NCBI GenBank assembly: GCA_031385325.1
Contig: JANNBJ010000074.1
Coordinates: forward strand, 1 to 34,533
Source of the DNA: SYFY01 sp031385325
Lineage (GTDB): Bacteria; Pseudomonadota; Gammaproteobacteria; Pseudomonadales; Azotimanducaceae
Reading direction: 5' to 3'
Length of the DNA: 34,533 bases
In this document: one piece after another, positions 7,484-14,492 of the stretch
How the letters are laid out: each line of letters opens with the position of its first letter
Position numbering within the stretch: the first letter of the stretch is position 1
Notes under the pieces: generated by a model
Database searches by the model: none
Told to the model about the DNA's origin: nothing
What the model saw: the letters and a program-made list of their open reading frames with translations, nothing else
Program-made: the position numbers and the translations under genes

Positions 7484-8706
7484 AGGCCAGCCAGTGGACT
7501 GACTTCCTGCGCAGATTTTCGGCGCGCCTCCCGCCCGGTGACATGATCGATATCGACACCTCGGAACGCTCGAACAGACAGCTGCTTCTGGATCTGGCCA
7601 TGGAGCACGGCCCGGTATTCAAAGGGTTGATCGAGGGCCGTCACACGACATTTATCGTCGGCATTGAACTCGGTCGTGCATTCCTGCGCACCCATAGTGC
7701 TCAACTCAAGCCATACACCCTGGACATCAGCGGTATCGTCCCATTTGGATTCATCCGACAGATGCAAGGCGAAACCCATCGGCGGTATCGCTCACAACTC
7801 ACCCGAGCATTCGCTGCCAGTCGGATTGATGAACTGCTGAACGAAGCCTCGGATCTTGAAACCCGGGCCCTCCAGCGATATCGAGCGGACGCAGACTGGT
7901 CACCGGGAGCCTGGCTTGCATGCTGCAGCGACATTTCGTTGCGATTGCTTTGTCTGGTGTTCTTCGGAATTGGCGATGACAAAGCGCAGTCGTCGCTGAT
8001 CAGACAATTCAATACTCTGGGGCCAATCGGACTGGTCTGGAACATCGGCGCACGGCAAGAAGCGGCTTATCGGGCGATTCACAACCATTTGCGTGGGTGC
8101 CTCACCAGCAATCTGGTTGATGCCCGCGCGCTGCTGGGCAGCGCGGATGGCCCGGTAGATGACACGTTCCTCGGGAATCTGATCTATATGGTCGAGATGG
8201 GACGCTACGATATGTCCGGCATGTATCGCACCTTGTCCCGATATGCATCCAAACATCCGGCACACCTCCGACAGTTCGTCCCGAATTCGGGACACGGCGC
8301 CGCCCAGGCTTTTGTTGAAGAGGAATTAAGAACCGATCAAAGCGAGCGTCTCGTCCGCCATGTGCTGGAAGACATTCGCTTCAAGGGTTGGCTGATGCCC
8401 GCCGGTAGTCTGGTGCGCATCTGCATGTGGGAAGCTCACCATGATCCAGACGTCTTTGCCGAGCCGATGCGATTCAAGCCGGAACGGTTTCTGACCAATC
8501 GACCAACCGCCCAGCAGTTTTCTCCGTTCGGACTGGACCGACACCAGTGTCCGTTTGCTGATCTGTCAATAAAGGCCGGTATCCGATTTGTTGAGGCACT
8601 GGCGGCGTGGACAGTGAGACAACATGGCGATCTGACTCCCGTTCGTGGCGCATACCACTGGGAAGTTGCGCATGACTTTTCAATCGAGCTTGGTGATGCG
8701 CCGTGA
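7480..8706 (+). CDS. Divergent cytochrome P450 in a tailoring operon
   Basis: The 408-residue protein ends with P450 hallmarks: ExxR as E281-E-L-R284, MPAGSLV and HHDPDVF with RFKPERF, and the heme loop FSPFGLDRHQCPF with ligand C357. The start ATG 7480 overlaps the xdhB stop; longer in-frame extensions upstream fall inside xdhB and are not credible. Two features are abnormal. Where the I-helix should read [AG]Gx[DE]T, residues 240-244 read MGRYD, so the oxygen-activating acid/alcohol pair is replaced by Tyr and Asp. The heme loop has D353 and F359 in place of two conserved glycines. It may be a peroxide-dependent or non-monooxygenase P450. Its stop overlaps the NRPS start (GTGA), suggesting it acts on a carrier-bound substrate. 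Confidence 0.85.
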   Translation: MKASQWTDFLRRFSARLPPGDMIDIDTSERSNRQLLLDLAMEHGPVFKGLIEGRHTTFIVGIELGRAFLRTHSAQLKPYTLDISGIVPFGFIRQMQGETHRRYRSQLTRAFAASRIDELLNEASDLETRALQRYRADADWSPGAWLACCSDISLRLLCLVFFGIGDDKAQSSLIRQFNTLGPIGLVWNIGARQEAAYRAIHNHLRGCLTSNLVDARALLGSADGPVDDTFLGNLIYMVEMGRYDMSGMYRTLSRYASKHPAHLRQFVPNSGHGAAQAFVEEELRTDQSERLVRHVLEDIRFKGWLMPAGSLVRICMWEAHHDPDVFAEPMRFKPERFLTNRPTAQQFSPFGLDRHQCPFADLSIKAGIRFVEALAAWTVRQHGDLTPVRGAYHWEVAHDFSIELGDAP

Positions 8707-11192
8707 CAACGACCAGGAATCCCGAGGTGATTCGCAATATTGCCGCTCAGGTGGAACATCAGGTCAGGTTCAATCCAACGGCCGTGAGCGTGATCGATAC
8801 CCGGGTGTCTCTGACCTACCAACAGCTCTGGTGTCGTGTGCTCGACATCAGCCGATCACTCCAGTGCGCCGGGGTGCGGCCAGAAGAAAACGTCGGGGTA
8901 TTGCTGCCACGGTGCACTGACCTGGTGGCTGCCGTACTCGCCGTCTGGCATGCAGGAGGTGCACTCGTTCCTGTTGATCCTGACGACCCTGCCCGGCGCA
9001 ACCGGCACATTCTTGATCTGGCGCAATGTCGTGTTCTGGTGACAAACGGCGAAGCGCTTACCACGCAGCACGGTCTGGTCGACAGCGAGCATTCGGGCGA
9101 CGTCATCGATGTCGACGCGGTGATTCCCGGTGATGCACCACCCGCTCGCTATCTCGACGAGGCGGGTCTTGCCTACATACTCTTCACTTCGGGAAGCACA
9201 GGCACGCCGAAGGGTGTTGAAATCGAACACCGAAGTGTCGCGCATCTTCTGCAATGCGTGAAAAAACTCATCAAGGTCAGCCAGGCTGATCGATTTCTCG
9301 CCACCGCAACCATTGGCTTTGATGTCTCGTTCGGAGAGTTGTTTCTGCCGTTGACGGAAGGCGCCAGCATTCTTCTTCGCCATCGCGAGATGTGGCTGAC
9401 ACCCGCTGTTCTCGCCCGCGAGGTACGCGAGCACGGAGTTACGGTGTGCTCGACCGGGCCTTCGGTGTGGGCTTTGGCACTTTCTTCAGTGCCGGACTTT
9501 CCAGCATTGCGCATTGCCCTGAGCAGTGGTGAAGCGATGTTGCCCTGGGTCGCCAAACGTTTACCGGAAGTGGCGCAATATGCCTGGAATTTCTACGGCC
9601 CAACAGAAACCACCATCTGGACCAGCGGGCATCGAATGCTGGGCGACGACGCCGAACGGGACTACAACAACATCGGTCCGCTGTATTCCGATATGGAGTG
9701 TCGCATCGTCAGTACTGACGGCGCGATCTGCCCACCGGCCGAACAGGGTGAACTGCTGCTGTGCGGCCCGCTGCTGGCGCGTGGCTACCATCGAAATCCA
9801 GCAGCCAATGCGCGCTCCTTTGTCGATATCAATGGTCGTCGTCATTATCGTACGGGCGATCTCGTCGCCTGCGATCATCAAGGCAATCTGTGGTTTTACG
9901 GCCGGAATGATGATCAGATTCAGGTACGGGGTGTGCGTGTCGAGCCCGCAGAGATTGAATCGACGCTGCTTCAACACCCCGAAGTTCAAACAGCCGCAGT
10001 GACCTGGTTCGATCGTGAGGATGGCGTTCGTGTGATCGCTGCAGCCTATGTCGGTGTAGACGAGCCGCCACCATCCCGAAGTTCGGTAGCTGCGTGGGTA
10101 GCCGATCGACTACCGTCCGCCATGCAGCCCACGCGCTGGTTGGCCTTGATCAGCCTGCCAACCACGCCAAGCAACAAGGTCGACCGGATCGCGCTGCGAA
10201 GCTTGTTCGAGGACCAGCAAAGCGTCACACCGATGAAGCCGGCTGCGGACCTCACTGTTACCCAGTCGCAGGTGACGCAGATCTGGCAGAACGTGCTGCG
10301 GCAGCCTCGCGTTGAACTGGATGACAATTTCCTCGAACTGGGTGGTGACTCTTTTTCATTGGTGCGAATGGTCGCGGCAGTGGAACAGACGTTAGGGTTC
10401 ACCATTTCCATGGCCAACGCTTTCGAACGCAGCACCGTGAGAACGTTCTGCGCATACCTCGACGAAATGGTCGATCGAACCACCGAGACACGCGAAAACG
10501 ACTACGTCTTCCGTATCGCAGACCACCCCGGTTCAAAGCCTCTGTTCTTCTGCGACATCGCCTTGCAGTCAGGCGCAGCACCGCATCGTCAACTACAGAC
10601 CTCGCTATTTGCGATATCGAGTTGGGCAACCGGTGAGGGGTTCATGCCGGTACAGGATATTGCCACCCTGGCACGACGCCAGATCGGGAACATCAGGCGG
10701 TACCAGCCGGTTGGCCCCTATCGGCTGGCTGGTTTTTCGTTCGGTGGCATGCTGGTTCAGGAAATGGCCGCACAACTGGAAAGCCTCGGCGAGGAAGTTG
10801 AATTCGTGTTTCTGCTCGACCCGTTCTCGCCACAGCAGCTTGAGCAGGAACTGGCGGTCGGGTTGTGGAAGCGCCTGGTCCGATGGTGGCAATTTCGGAT
10901 TACCGATCAACATATCCGCAGTCCCGGTTCAGTCACCAAGTGGCTTCTCCCTGCCGACAACACAGGCGCATTCATACACTTTGCTTGCCGCTGCGCACGG
11001 ACCTACAAGCCTCGCCCATTCCACGGCAAATCAGTTCTGGTCGTGATCGAGGATCGCACCGACATGGCCTACTGGAACCAGATGTTGCCCAATCTTGCCG
11101 CAACCAGAACGCTGGACGCCGCCCACGACGCGCTGCACAAGGAGCCTTCGGCCAACGACTGGCTTCAGCTGCTGAAAGATCATCTGAACTAG
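8703..11192 (+). CDS. Free-standing NRPS module: adenylation-thiolation-thioesterase
   Basis: Residues 1-505 form an adenylation domain with FTSGSTGTPKG (A3), FYGPTETT (A5), YRTGDL (A7), GRNDDQIQVRGVR (A8) and SNKVDR with K492 (A10). A thiolation domain at about 515-590 carries phosphopantetheine serine S550 in LGGDS. A type I thioesterase (605-829) has S679 in GFSFGG, D706 in FLLD and a candidate histidine at 808 or 812. There is no condensation domain, so it loads one acid and releases it. Hand alignment to GrsA gives the specificity residues D-V-G-S-L-S-F-I-W-K, which match no code I recall. GTG start within GTGA. By analogy with NovH/NovI and NikP1/NikQ, the neighbouring P450 may modify the tethered amino acid before TE release. 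No phosphopantetheinyl transferase or MbtH gene is in the window. Confidence 0.92.
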   Translation: MTTTRNPEVIRNIAAQVEHQVRFNPTAVSVIDTRVSLTYQQLWCRVLDISRSLQCAGVRPEENVGVLLPRCTDLVAAVLAVWHAGGALVPVDPDDPARRNRHILDLAQCRVLVTNGEALTTQHGLVDSEHSGDVIDVDAVIPGDAPPARYLDEAGLAYILFTSGSTGTPKGVEIEHRSVAHLLQCVKKLIKVSQADRFLATATIGFDVSFGELFLPLTEGASILLRHREMWLTPAVLAREVREHGVTVCSTGPSVWALALSSVPDFPALRIALSSGEAMLPWVAKRLPEVAQYAWNFYGPTETTIWTSGHRMLGDDAERDYNNIGPLYSDMECRIVSTDGAICPPAEQGELLLCGPLLARGYHRNPAANARSFVDINGRRHYRTGDLVACDHQGNLWFYGRNDDQIQVRGVRVEPAEIESTLLQHPEVQTAAVTWFDREDGVRVIAAAYVGVDEPPPSRSSVAAWVADRLPSAMQPTRWLALISLPTTPSNKVDRIALRSLFEDQQSVTPMKPAADLTVTQSQVTQIWQNVLRQPRVELDDNFLELGGDSFSLVRMVAAVEQTLGFTISMANAFERSTVRTFCAYLDEMVDRTTETRENDYVFRIADHPGSKPLFFCDIALQSGAAPHRQLQTSLFAISSWATGEGFMPVQDIATLARRQIGNIRRYQPVGPYRLAGFSFGGMLVQEMAAQLESLGEEVEFVFLLDPFSPQQLEQELAVGLWKRLVRWWQFRITDQHIRSPGSVTKWLLPADNTGAFIHFACRCARTYKPRPFHGKSVLVVIEDRTDMAYWNQMLPNLAATRTLDAAHDALHKEPSANDWLQLLKDHLN

Positions 11193-11300
11193 GGCGATGA
11201 TCCGGGTGATCTGATCGACGGTTAGGCCACCGGGCAGCGATCAACAAACTGGGCGAGTCGACGTACGCCCCCGCATTTGGCGGCTCCGGCATGCAACCAA
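11193..11300 (-). pseudogene. Remnant of an IS91-type tyrosine recombinase gene with internal deletions
   Basis: On the minus strand the segment encodes LHAGAAK, then VRRLAQFVDRCPV, then (shifted frame) LTVDQITRIIA. These match in order HGKAAK, VRCLAQFVDRCPE and LTVEEMARIIH of the recombinase at 673-1587, with the intervening stretches deleted. The nucleotide similarity is also visible by eye, for example CAACAAACTGGGCGAGTCG here against CGACAAATTGAGCGAGGCA near 1455. The remnant begins at the base after the NRPS stop codon and has the same orientation as the complete copy about 10 kb to the left. Confidence 0.7.
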
Positions 11301-11409
11301 TCCCGGCCTAAATCCAACTCTGACCGGGGTCAACCGAATCATGAGTCGGTGCCGGGAGACGGAATCGCAGATAAGATCGATCTCACCACTCGGTTACGCC
11401 TACGGTCCT

Positions 11410-11569
11410 TAGCCCGCATTATTCATGAATGACCTGCTGCGGACGCCGATAGCAGCGAAAACACTCGGCGTGCTGTCAAGCACGCCTGTGCGCGCTCCGG
11501 TCCGCGCCACCCAGTCTTTTCGTTATTCTCGACGCCCTCGCTACGTTCCTTCATGAATAGTGCGGGCCA
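11410..11569. repeat. MITE-like element, copy 1 (160 bp, internal 22-bp deletion)
   Basis: The left end TAGCCCGCATTATTCATGAA is mirrored at the right end with two mismatches. The interior matches the copies at 13075-13256 and 34394-34533 almost base for base but lacks 22 bp between two GTGCT repeats. The deletion leaves a perfect GGCGTGCT-GTCA-AGCACGCC hairpin. No gene is inside. It lies between the recombinase remnant and the hicBA cassette. Confidence 0.85.
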
Positions 11570-11570
11570 G

Positions 11571-11615
11571 GCTCAACAAGGCGGTCAACCCGAGCGGCGG
11601 CTCGGGCAGGTTTAC
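11571..11615 (+). repeat. attC-like half-site
   Basis: GCTCAAC followed by AAGGCGGTCAACC resembles an attC R''/L'' half, and CCCGAGC-GGCG-GCTCGGG is a perfect 7-bp hairpin next to it. A right-hand GTTRRRY core is missing. The site directly follows MITE copy 1, which may have replaced part of an older cassette. Confidence 0.35.
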
Positions 11616-11725
11616 GAATCAACGGTTCTTGGCTGCCTCCTGGTTACCTTGATCGGGTGGGCACCGCAACTCTCGGAATCGCGATACCATACTTGCAGGA
11701 CGTAAGAAGAGAACAGAGGAAACCT

Positions 11726-11989
11726 ATGGAACTTACAGCCGTGTTAACCCCCATAGAAGAAGGGGGATTTGTTGCTTTGAATCCGGAAACGGGCACCACT
11801 ACTCAGGGCGAAACAGCAGAGGAAGCACTGGCCAATCTTCGTGAGGCCACTACGCTCTATTTATCCGAATTTCCTCTCTCTATAACAAGGCATCCCTTGG
11901 TCACGATGTTTTCTGTGTCCGACGTTGCCCAAGCTACCGCACGTATCCGGTGCGGAAGCAGTTCGTGCACTGGAGCGACTCGGGTTTGA
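11726..11989 (+). CDS. hicB: HicB-family antitoxin
   Basis: MELTAVLTPIEEGGFVALNP followed by TTTQGETAEEALANLREATTLYL is the partial RNase-H-like fold of HicB antitoxins. The ATG at 11726 has GAGGA five bases upstream and is preferred over an in-frame ATG at 11657. The last 20 or so residues (RIRCGSSSCTGATRV) are not family-like and overlap hicA by 65 bases, so an ancestral stop before the hicA start may have been lost. The antitoxin-first gene order is the less common arrangement for hic loci but is typical of this HicB subfamily with small HicA partners. It neutralises HicA. Confidence 0.85.
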   Translation: MELTAVLTPIEEGGFVALNPETGTTTQGETAEEALANLREATTLYLSEFPLSITRHPLVTMFSVSDVAQATARIRCGSSSCTGATRV

Positions 11990-12116
11990 GACGGTACGCC
12001 AGAAGGGAAGTCACGTCGTAATGCGGCGAGGCTCGGATGGTTGCGTCGTGCCGATGCATACAGAAATCAAAATCGGGACGCTTGCGGGAATACTGGGTAA
12101 GTACTCTCGCGAGTGA
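11925..12116 (+). CDS. hicA: HicA-family mRNA interferase toxin
   Basis: The 63-residue protein MPKLPHVSGAEAVRALERLG continues with QKGSHVVMRR, containing the catalytic histidine of HicA's double-stranded-RNA-binding-like fold, and a C-terminal GTLAGILGKYSR helix. The only suitable start is TTG at 11925, without its own ribosome-binding site and inside hicB, so expression should depend on coupling. A 59-bp attC follows at 12195, making hicBA a gene cassette. Confidence 0.87.
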   Translation: MPKLPHVSGAEAVRALERLGFETVRQKGSHVVMRRGSDGCVVPMHTEIKIGTLAGILGKYSRE

Positions 12117-12194
12117 TGCAGGACAACCTGCTGGCCTTACTCGTAACCCCGAACCGCGTTGTTAACAATCCCCTTAAGTAGTCTTGGCGGCATT

Positions 12195-12253
12195 GTCCAA
12201 CACGTGTTTATACGCCATGATCCTCACGGCGGATAAACCCATTTTCGTTAGGC
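12195..12253 (+). repeat. attC recombination site, 59 bp (hicBA cassette)
   Basis: Cores GTCCAAC (12195-12201) and GTTAGGC (12247-12253) both fit the RYYYAAC/GTTRRRY consensus. Between them GTTTATACGCC pairs with GGCGGATAAAC with a single mismatch around a short loop. This is a textbook short attC on the plus-strand orientation. Confidence 0.85.
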
Positions 12254-12318
12254 GGATAGCGTTACAACCGCATACGGAAACGGGCAAATGTAGTGCATTT
12301 TGAATTGAGGAGACGTGC

Positions 12319-12867
12319 TTGAGTTCCGACAACCTTTCCCGTTGGATGTCCGCTGCGGCCAACATCGCTGTGTTGGCCGGGCTCGTCCTGGTTGCCGTCC
12401 AGATTAGTCAGAACTCGTCGCTTGCGCGTACGGCTCTGATCAACGAGGGGAATGTAGCATCAAACCAAATCTGGGCGAATCTGATGGGTGAAAATCCGGG
12501 GGAGGTGATAGCGCGAGCGATCGAGTGCCCAGAACGAATGACCTACGCGGACTTCATGGCTATGGATGCGTTCCTGTTTTCGAACATGAACATGCTCTAT
12601 CGAAACTATCAGCTAACTCAGGAAGGTCTCTTCACGAGTTCCGATTGGAAGGCCTCCGTTGACGCGTACGCACATTGGTACCTCGGAAACACCTTCGGAC
12701 GCACCTGGTGGGATCAGGAGGCAAAACACTTCTTTGACCGAGAGTTCACCGAGTATGTCGACAAACGTTTGCAGGAAGACGGAATGGATAGCCACGCGCA
12801 TTGGGAACAAATTAGAGCTCGAGTTGTCGTTGGGTCTACTGAACAGATCAATGGTCCCTGCTCCTGA
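12319..12867 (+). CDS. Cassette-borne protein of unknown function with N-terminal membrane anchor
   Basis: The 182-residue protein starts at TTG 12319, six bases after GAGGAG. Residues about 9-29 (MSAAANIAVLAGLVLVAVQI) form one transmembrane helix, followed by QNSSLARTAL and a mostly helical soluble part rich in aromatic residues. The anchor followed by (V/I)QxxQNS recurs in the protein at 14493-15002, which also shares the lengths and the later P-x-R-(M/L)-T motif. Both therefore belong to one family. It lies between attC sites at 12195 and 12878, so it forms a complete cassette. I do not recognise a function. Confidence 0.75.
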   Translation: MSSDNLSRWMSAAANIAVLAGLVLVAVQISQNSSLARTALINEGNVASNQIWANLMGENPGEVIARAIECPERMTYADFMAMDAFLFSNMNMLYRNYQLTQEGLFTSSDWKASVDAYAHWYLGNTFGRTWWDQEAKHFFDREFTEYVDKRLQEDGMDSHAHWEQIRARVVVGSTEQINGPCS

Positions 12868-12877
12868 CAGATCTGCC

Positions 12878-12976
12878 GCCTGACAAATGCGTGAAACTGA
12901 CCGTCCAGAGCGTCATCCGTTTTGCATGCGCAAAACAGCCACCCCTTTGCCCGTCAGCTTACGCGGGACGTTAGCC
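12878..12976 (+). repeat. attC recombination site (cassette of the membrane-anchored unknown)
   Basis: GCCTGAC (12878-12884) and GTTAGCC (12970-12976) are the outer cores. GCGTGAAACTGAC after the left core pairs with GTCAGCTTACGC before the right core, with one or two unpaired bases as in other attC sites. GTTTTGCATGCGCAAAAC in the centre is a further stem. Length is 99 bp. Confidence 0.7.
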
Positions 12977-13074
12977 GTCACGAACACCCGCGTCGTAACA
13001 TTCGCTCTGGTGATCATGGCTTTGCCCGTGAGTGCGGACGTCGAGTCCACGAGAACGTCGACCGTATGAGTGAC
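12977..13074 (+). other. Possible signal-peptide-like start of a lost cassette gene
   Basis: Directly after the attC one frame reads TNTRVVTFALVIMALPVSAD, which resembles a signal peptide with an ALPVSA-type cleavage site, but it lacks a start codon and ribosome-binding site and ends in TGA at 13067-13069 just before MITE copy 2. It may be the head of a secreted-protein cassette broken by decay and MITE insertion. The evidence is weak. Confidence 0.3.
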
Positions 13075-13256
13075 TAGCCCGCATTATTCATGAATGACCT
13101 GATGCGGACGCCGATAGCAGCGAAAACACTCGGCGTGCTCCCTCCGCGTGCTCGACGTGCTGTCAAGCACGCCTGTGCGCGCTCCGGTCCGCGCCACCCA
13201 GTCTTTTCGTTACTCTCGACGCCCTCGCTACGTTCCTTCATGAATAATGCGGGCTA
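13075..13256. repeat. MITE-like element, copy 2 (182 bp, perfect 20-bp terminal inverted repeats)
   Basis: TAGCCCGCATTATTCATGAA at the left end is repeated exactly, inverted, at 13237-13256. Further inward AGCGAAAACACT faces AGTCTTTTCGTT, and the middle carries GGCGTGC/GCACGCC, so the element can fold on itself almost entirely. It encodes nothing recognisable and depends on a transposase elsewhere, or spreads as a structured DNA. No clear target duplication is seen. Confidence 0.9.
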
Positions 13257-13577
13257 GATGGCGACGGCATGTCGGACCGGGCGGAGCTCGTCCAGAATCA
13301 ATGCTCCATAACGCTGACTGTACATGTCGGTTGACTCGCGTCGCAGGCGCTGAATTTTGCTGTGGGCACAGGATCTGAGGCTGCAATCTGCTCCGTACCT
13401 GCAGAGCTGTCAGCATCGCCGTTAAGTTGTACACCGGACGGTGTGGCAGGCACACCGCTGCCCGGCTGCACGGAAGCGACTGGGAAGGTTGGTTTGAACA
13501 TAAGTGACGAAAACCGCGATGCCATACACCTTTACTGGGACCGAGAAGGAAAGCGGCGGGTATGGTGGCGCAGATGA
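13257..13577 (+). pseudogene. Fragment of a secreted, calcium-binding-repeat-like protein after the MITE
   Basis: The first codons after the MITE read DGDGMSDRAELV, a thrombospondin-type-3-like DxDGxxDxxE calcium-binding motif. The frame then has a TGA at 13332-13334 and continues with a cysteine-containing segment (CSVPAELS, LSCTPDGVAG, LPGCTEATG) to TGA 13575-13577. No start is available. Together with the signal-like head before the MITE it may be the remains of one exported cassette protein. The 13578-13691 spacer before the next gene shows nothing further. Confidence 0.35.
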
Positions 13578-13691
13578 CGGGTAACAGATAAGAATAGGTC
13601 GCGTGGTGAATCGATTGCCAAGCCCAAACCCCTGCAGTCACGGCACTCAACTCACCCGTAGCACCACTAAGCGGATGGCTCTGGAGCAACC

Positions 13692-14078
13692 ATGAAATCA
13701 CTCGAAACAAAACCGATTAACGGGCCTCACAAAGAACTCTTCGCCGGCGGAGGTCTTTCCGGCGAAGGGCGCGTCAAAGATGGCAAGCGGCACGGGAAAT
13801 GGACCTGGTACTACAAGAGTGGTGGGCTGAAGGCTGTCGGAAAATATGCGAACGGCGAGCTGGATGGCTACTGGGAATGGTGGCGCGAAAATGGCAAGCC
13901 TCTGCAGGCAGGGTCGTTCGATTGCGGCCAGCAGGTCGGTCCGTGGAAGCGTTACTACGAGAATGGTCAGTTGTGGGATGAAGGCGTGTATGAAGGTGGC
14001 AAGAAGACTGGAGAATGGAAGGTCTACGACAAGAACGGTGAACTGAAACAAACCAAAACGTTCAAGCTGAAGAATTGA
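13692..14078 (+). CDS. MORN-variant repeat protein (YwqK-like), cassette-borne
   Basis: The 128-residue protein carries four or five MORN_2-type repeats of the pattern G-x-x-x-G-x-W-x-x-[YW]-[YW]-x-x-[GN]-G-x-L: GKRHGKWTWYYKSGG, GELDGYWEWWRENGK, GQQVGPWKRYYENGQ and GKKTGEWKVYDKNGE. GGAG lies five bases before the ATG. Such proteins are annotated as YwqK-type antitoxin-like or surface-associated repeat proteins; the actual role is unknown. No signal peptide is present. Confidence 0.8.
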   Translation: MKSLETKPINGPHKELFAGGGLSGEGRVKDGKRHGKWTWYYKSGGLKAVGKYANGELDGYWEWWRENGKPLQAGSFDCGQQVGPWKRYYENGQLWDEGVYEGGKKTGEWKVYDKNGELKQTKTFKLKN

Positions 14079-14160
14079 ACTTTCCCGGATACTGCAAAGT
14101 TGAATACGCGCAGCACAATAAAATGTGTAGCTGGGAACAGGAGTTTCTCCTACTCGTCGA

Positions 14161-14184
14161 GTCCGCTGAACGCAGACGTTAGGC
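14161..14184 (+). repeat. Probable right half of a degenerate attC
   Basis: GTCCGCTGAACGCAGAC ending in GTTAGGC (14178-14184) is a typical L'/R' half. The left half expected about 60-90 bases upstream is not convincing; TACGCGCAGC near 14107 is the best partial match. It would close the MORN cassette. Confidence 0.45.
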
Positions 14185-14197
14185 TTTTGAACAACGA

Positions 14198-14345
14198 ATG
14201 TCTGTAGTATCAACAGGAACAGGAAGGCATTACGCTTGGGTCGGCAATTGCGATGGTTGGCATCTCGCCACGTCTCAAAATCTCAGCATGATTCAAGAGC
14301 GGGTGCCGGGCGGCTCTTCTGAAGTTCGTCATTTACAACGCAGAC
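14198..14345 (+). pseudogene. Truncated cupin-domain cassette gene
   Basis: MSVVSTGTGRHYAWVGNCDG continues with WHLATSQNLSMIQERVPGGS and SEVRHLQRR. CDGWHL followed by LS-IQERxP-G-xEVRH is the beginning of a small cupin family often found in integron cassettes, in which the protein normally proceeds with a metal-binding H-x-H and a QFFFVLxG strand. Here the similarity stops at the first histidine pair and the frame runs into an unrelated sequence. ATG 14198 follows the R' core at 14184, as expected for a cassette start. Confidence 0.6.
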
Positions 14346-14462
14346 GGACTCCGTTTAGTCGGTTAACGACGCAGGTTCACGTCGTGTTGCAGTATGGGGA
14401 AGCCAAGTTCTGGATAGGGACTGATATCAACCTTTCGAGCAACTACGGTCATTCTGAGTCAG
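14322..14462 (+). pseudogene. DUF4160-like fragment, frameshifted, fused behind the cupin remnant
   Basis: One frame gives KFVIYNADG and then, after a one-base shift, VHVVLQYGEAKFWIGTDINL followed by SSNYGHSE. The order F-x-IY ... HVHV ... GEAKFW-x-x-x-x-x-L-x-x-NYG is that of DUF4160 proteins, small companions of DUF2442 in toxin-antitoxin-like cassettes. The usual proline-histidine segment between the parts is destroyed. It is therefore a second broken cassette directly joined to the cupin remnant. Confidence 0.5.
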
Positions 14463-14492
14463 AATCGGGCAGTGTCCTCGCGAGGTATTCGA

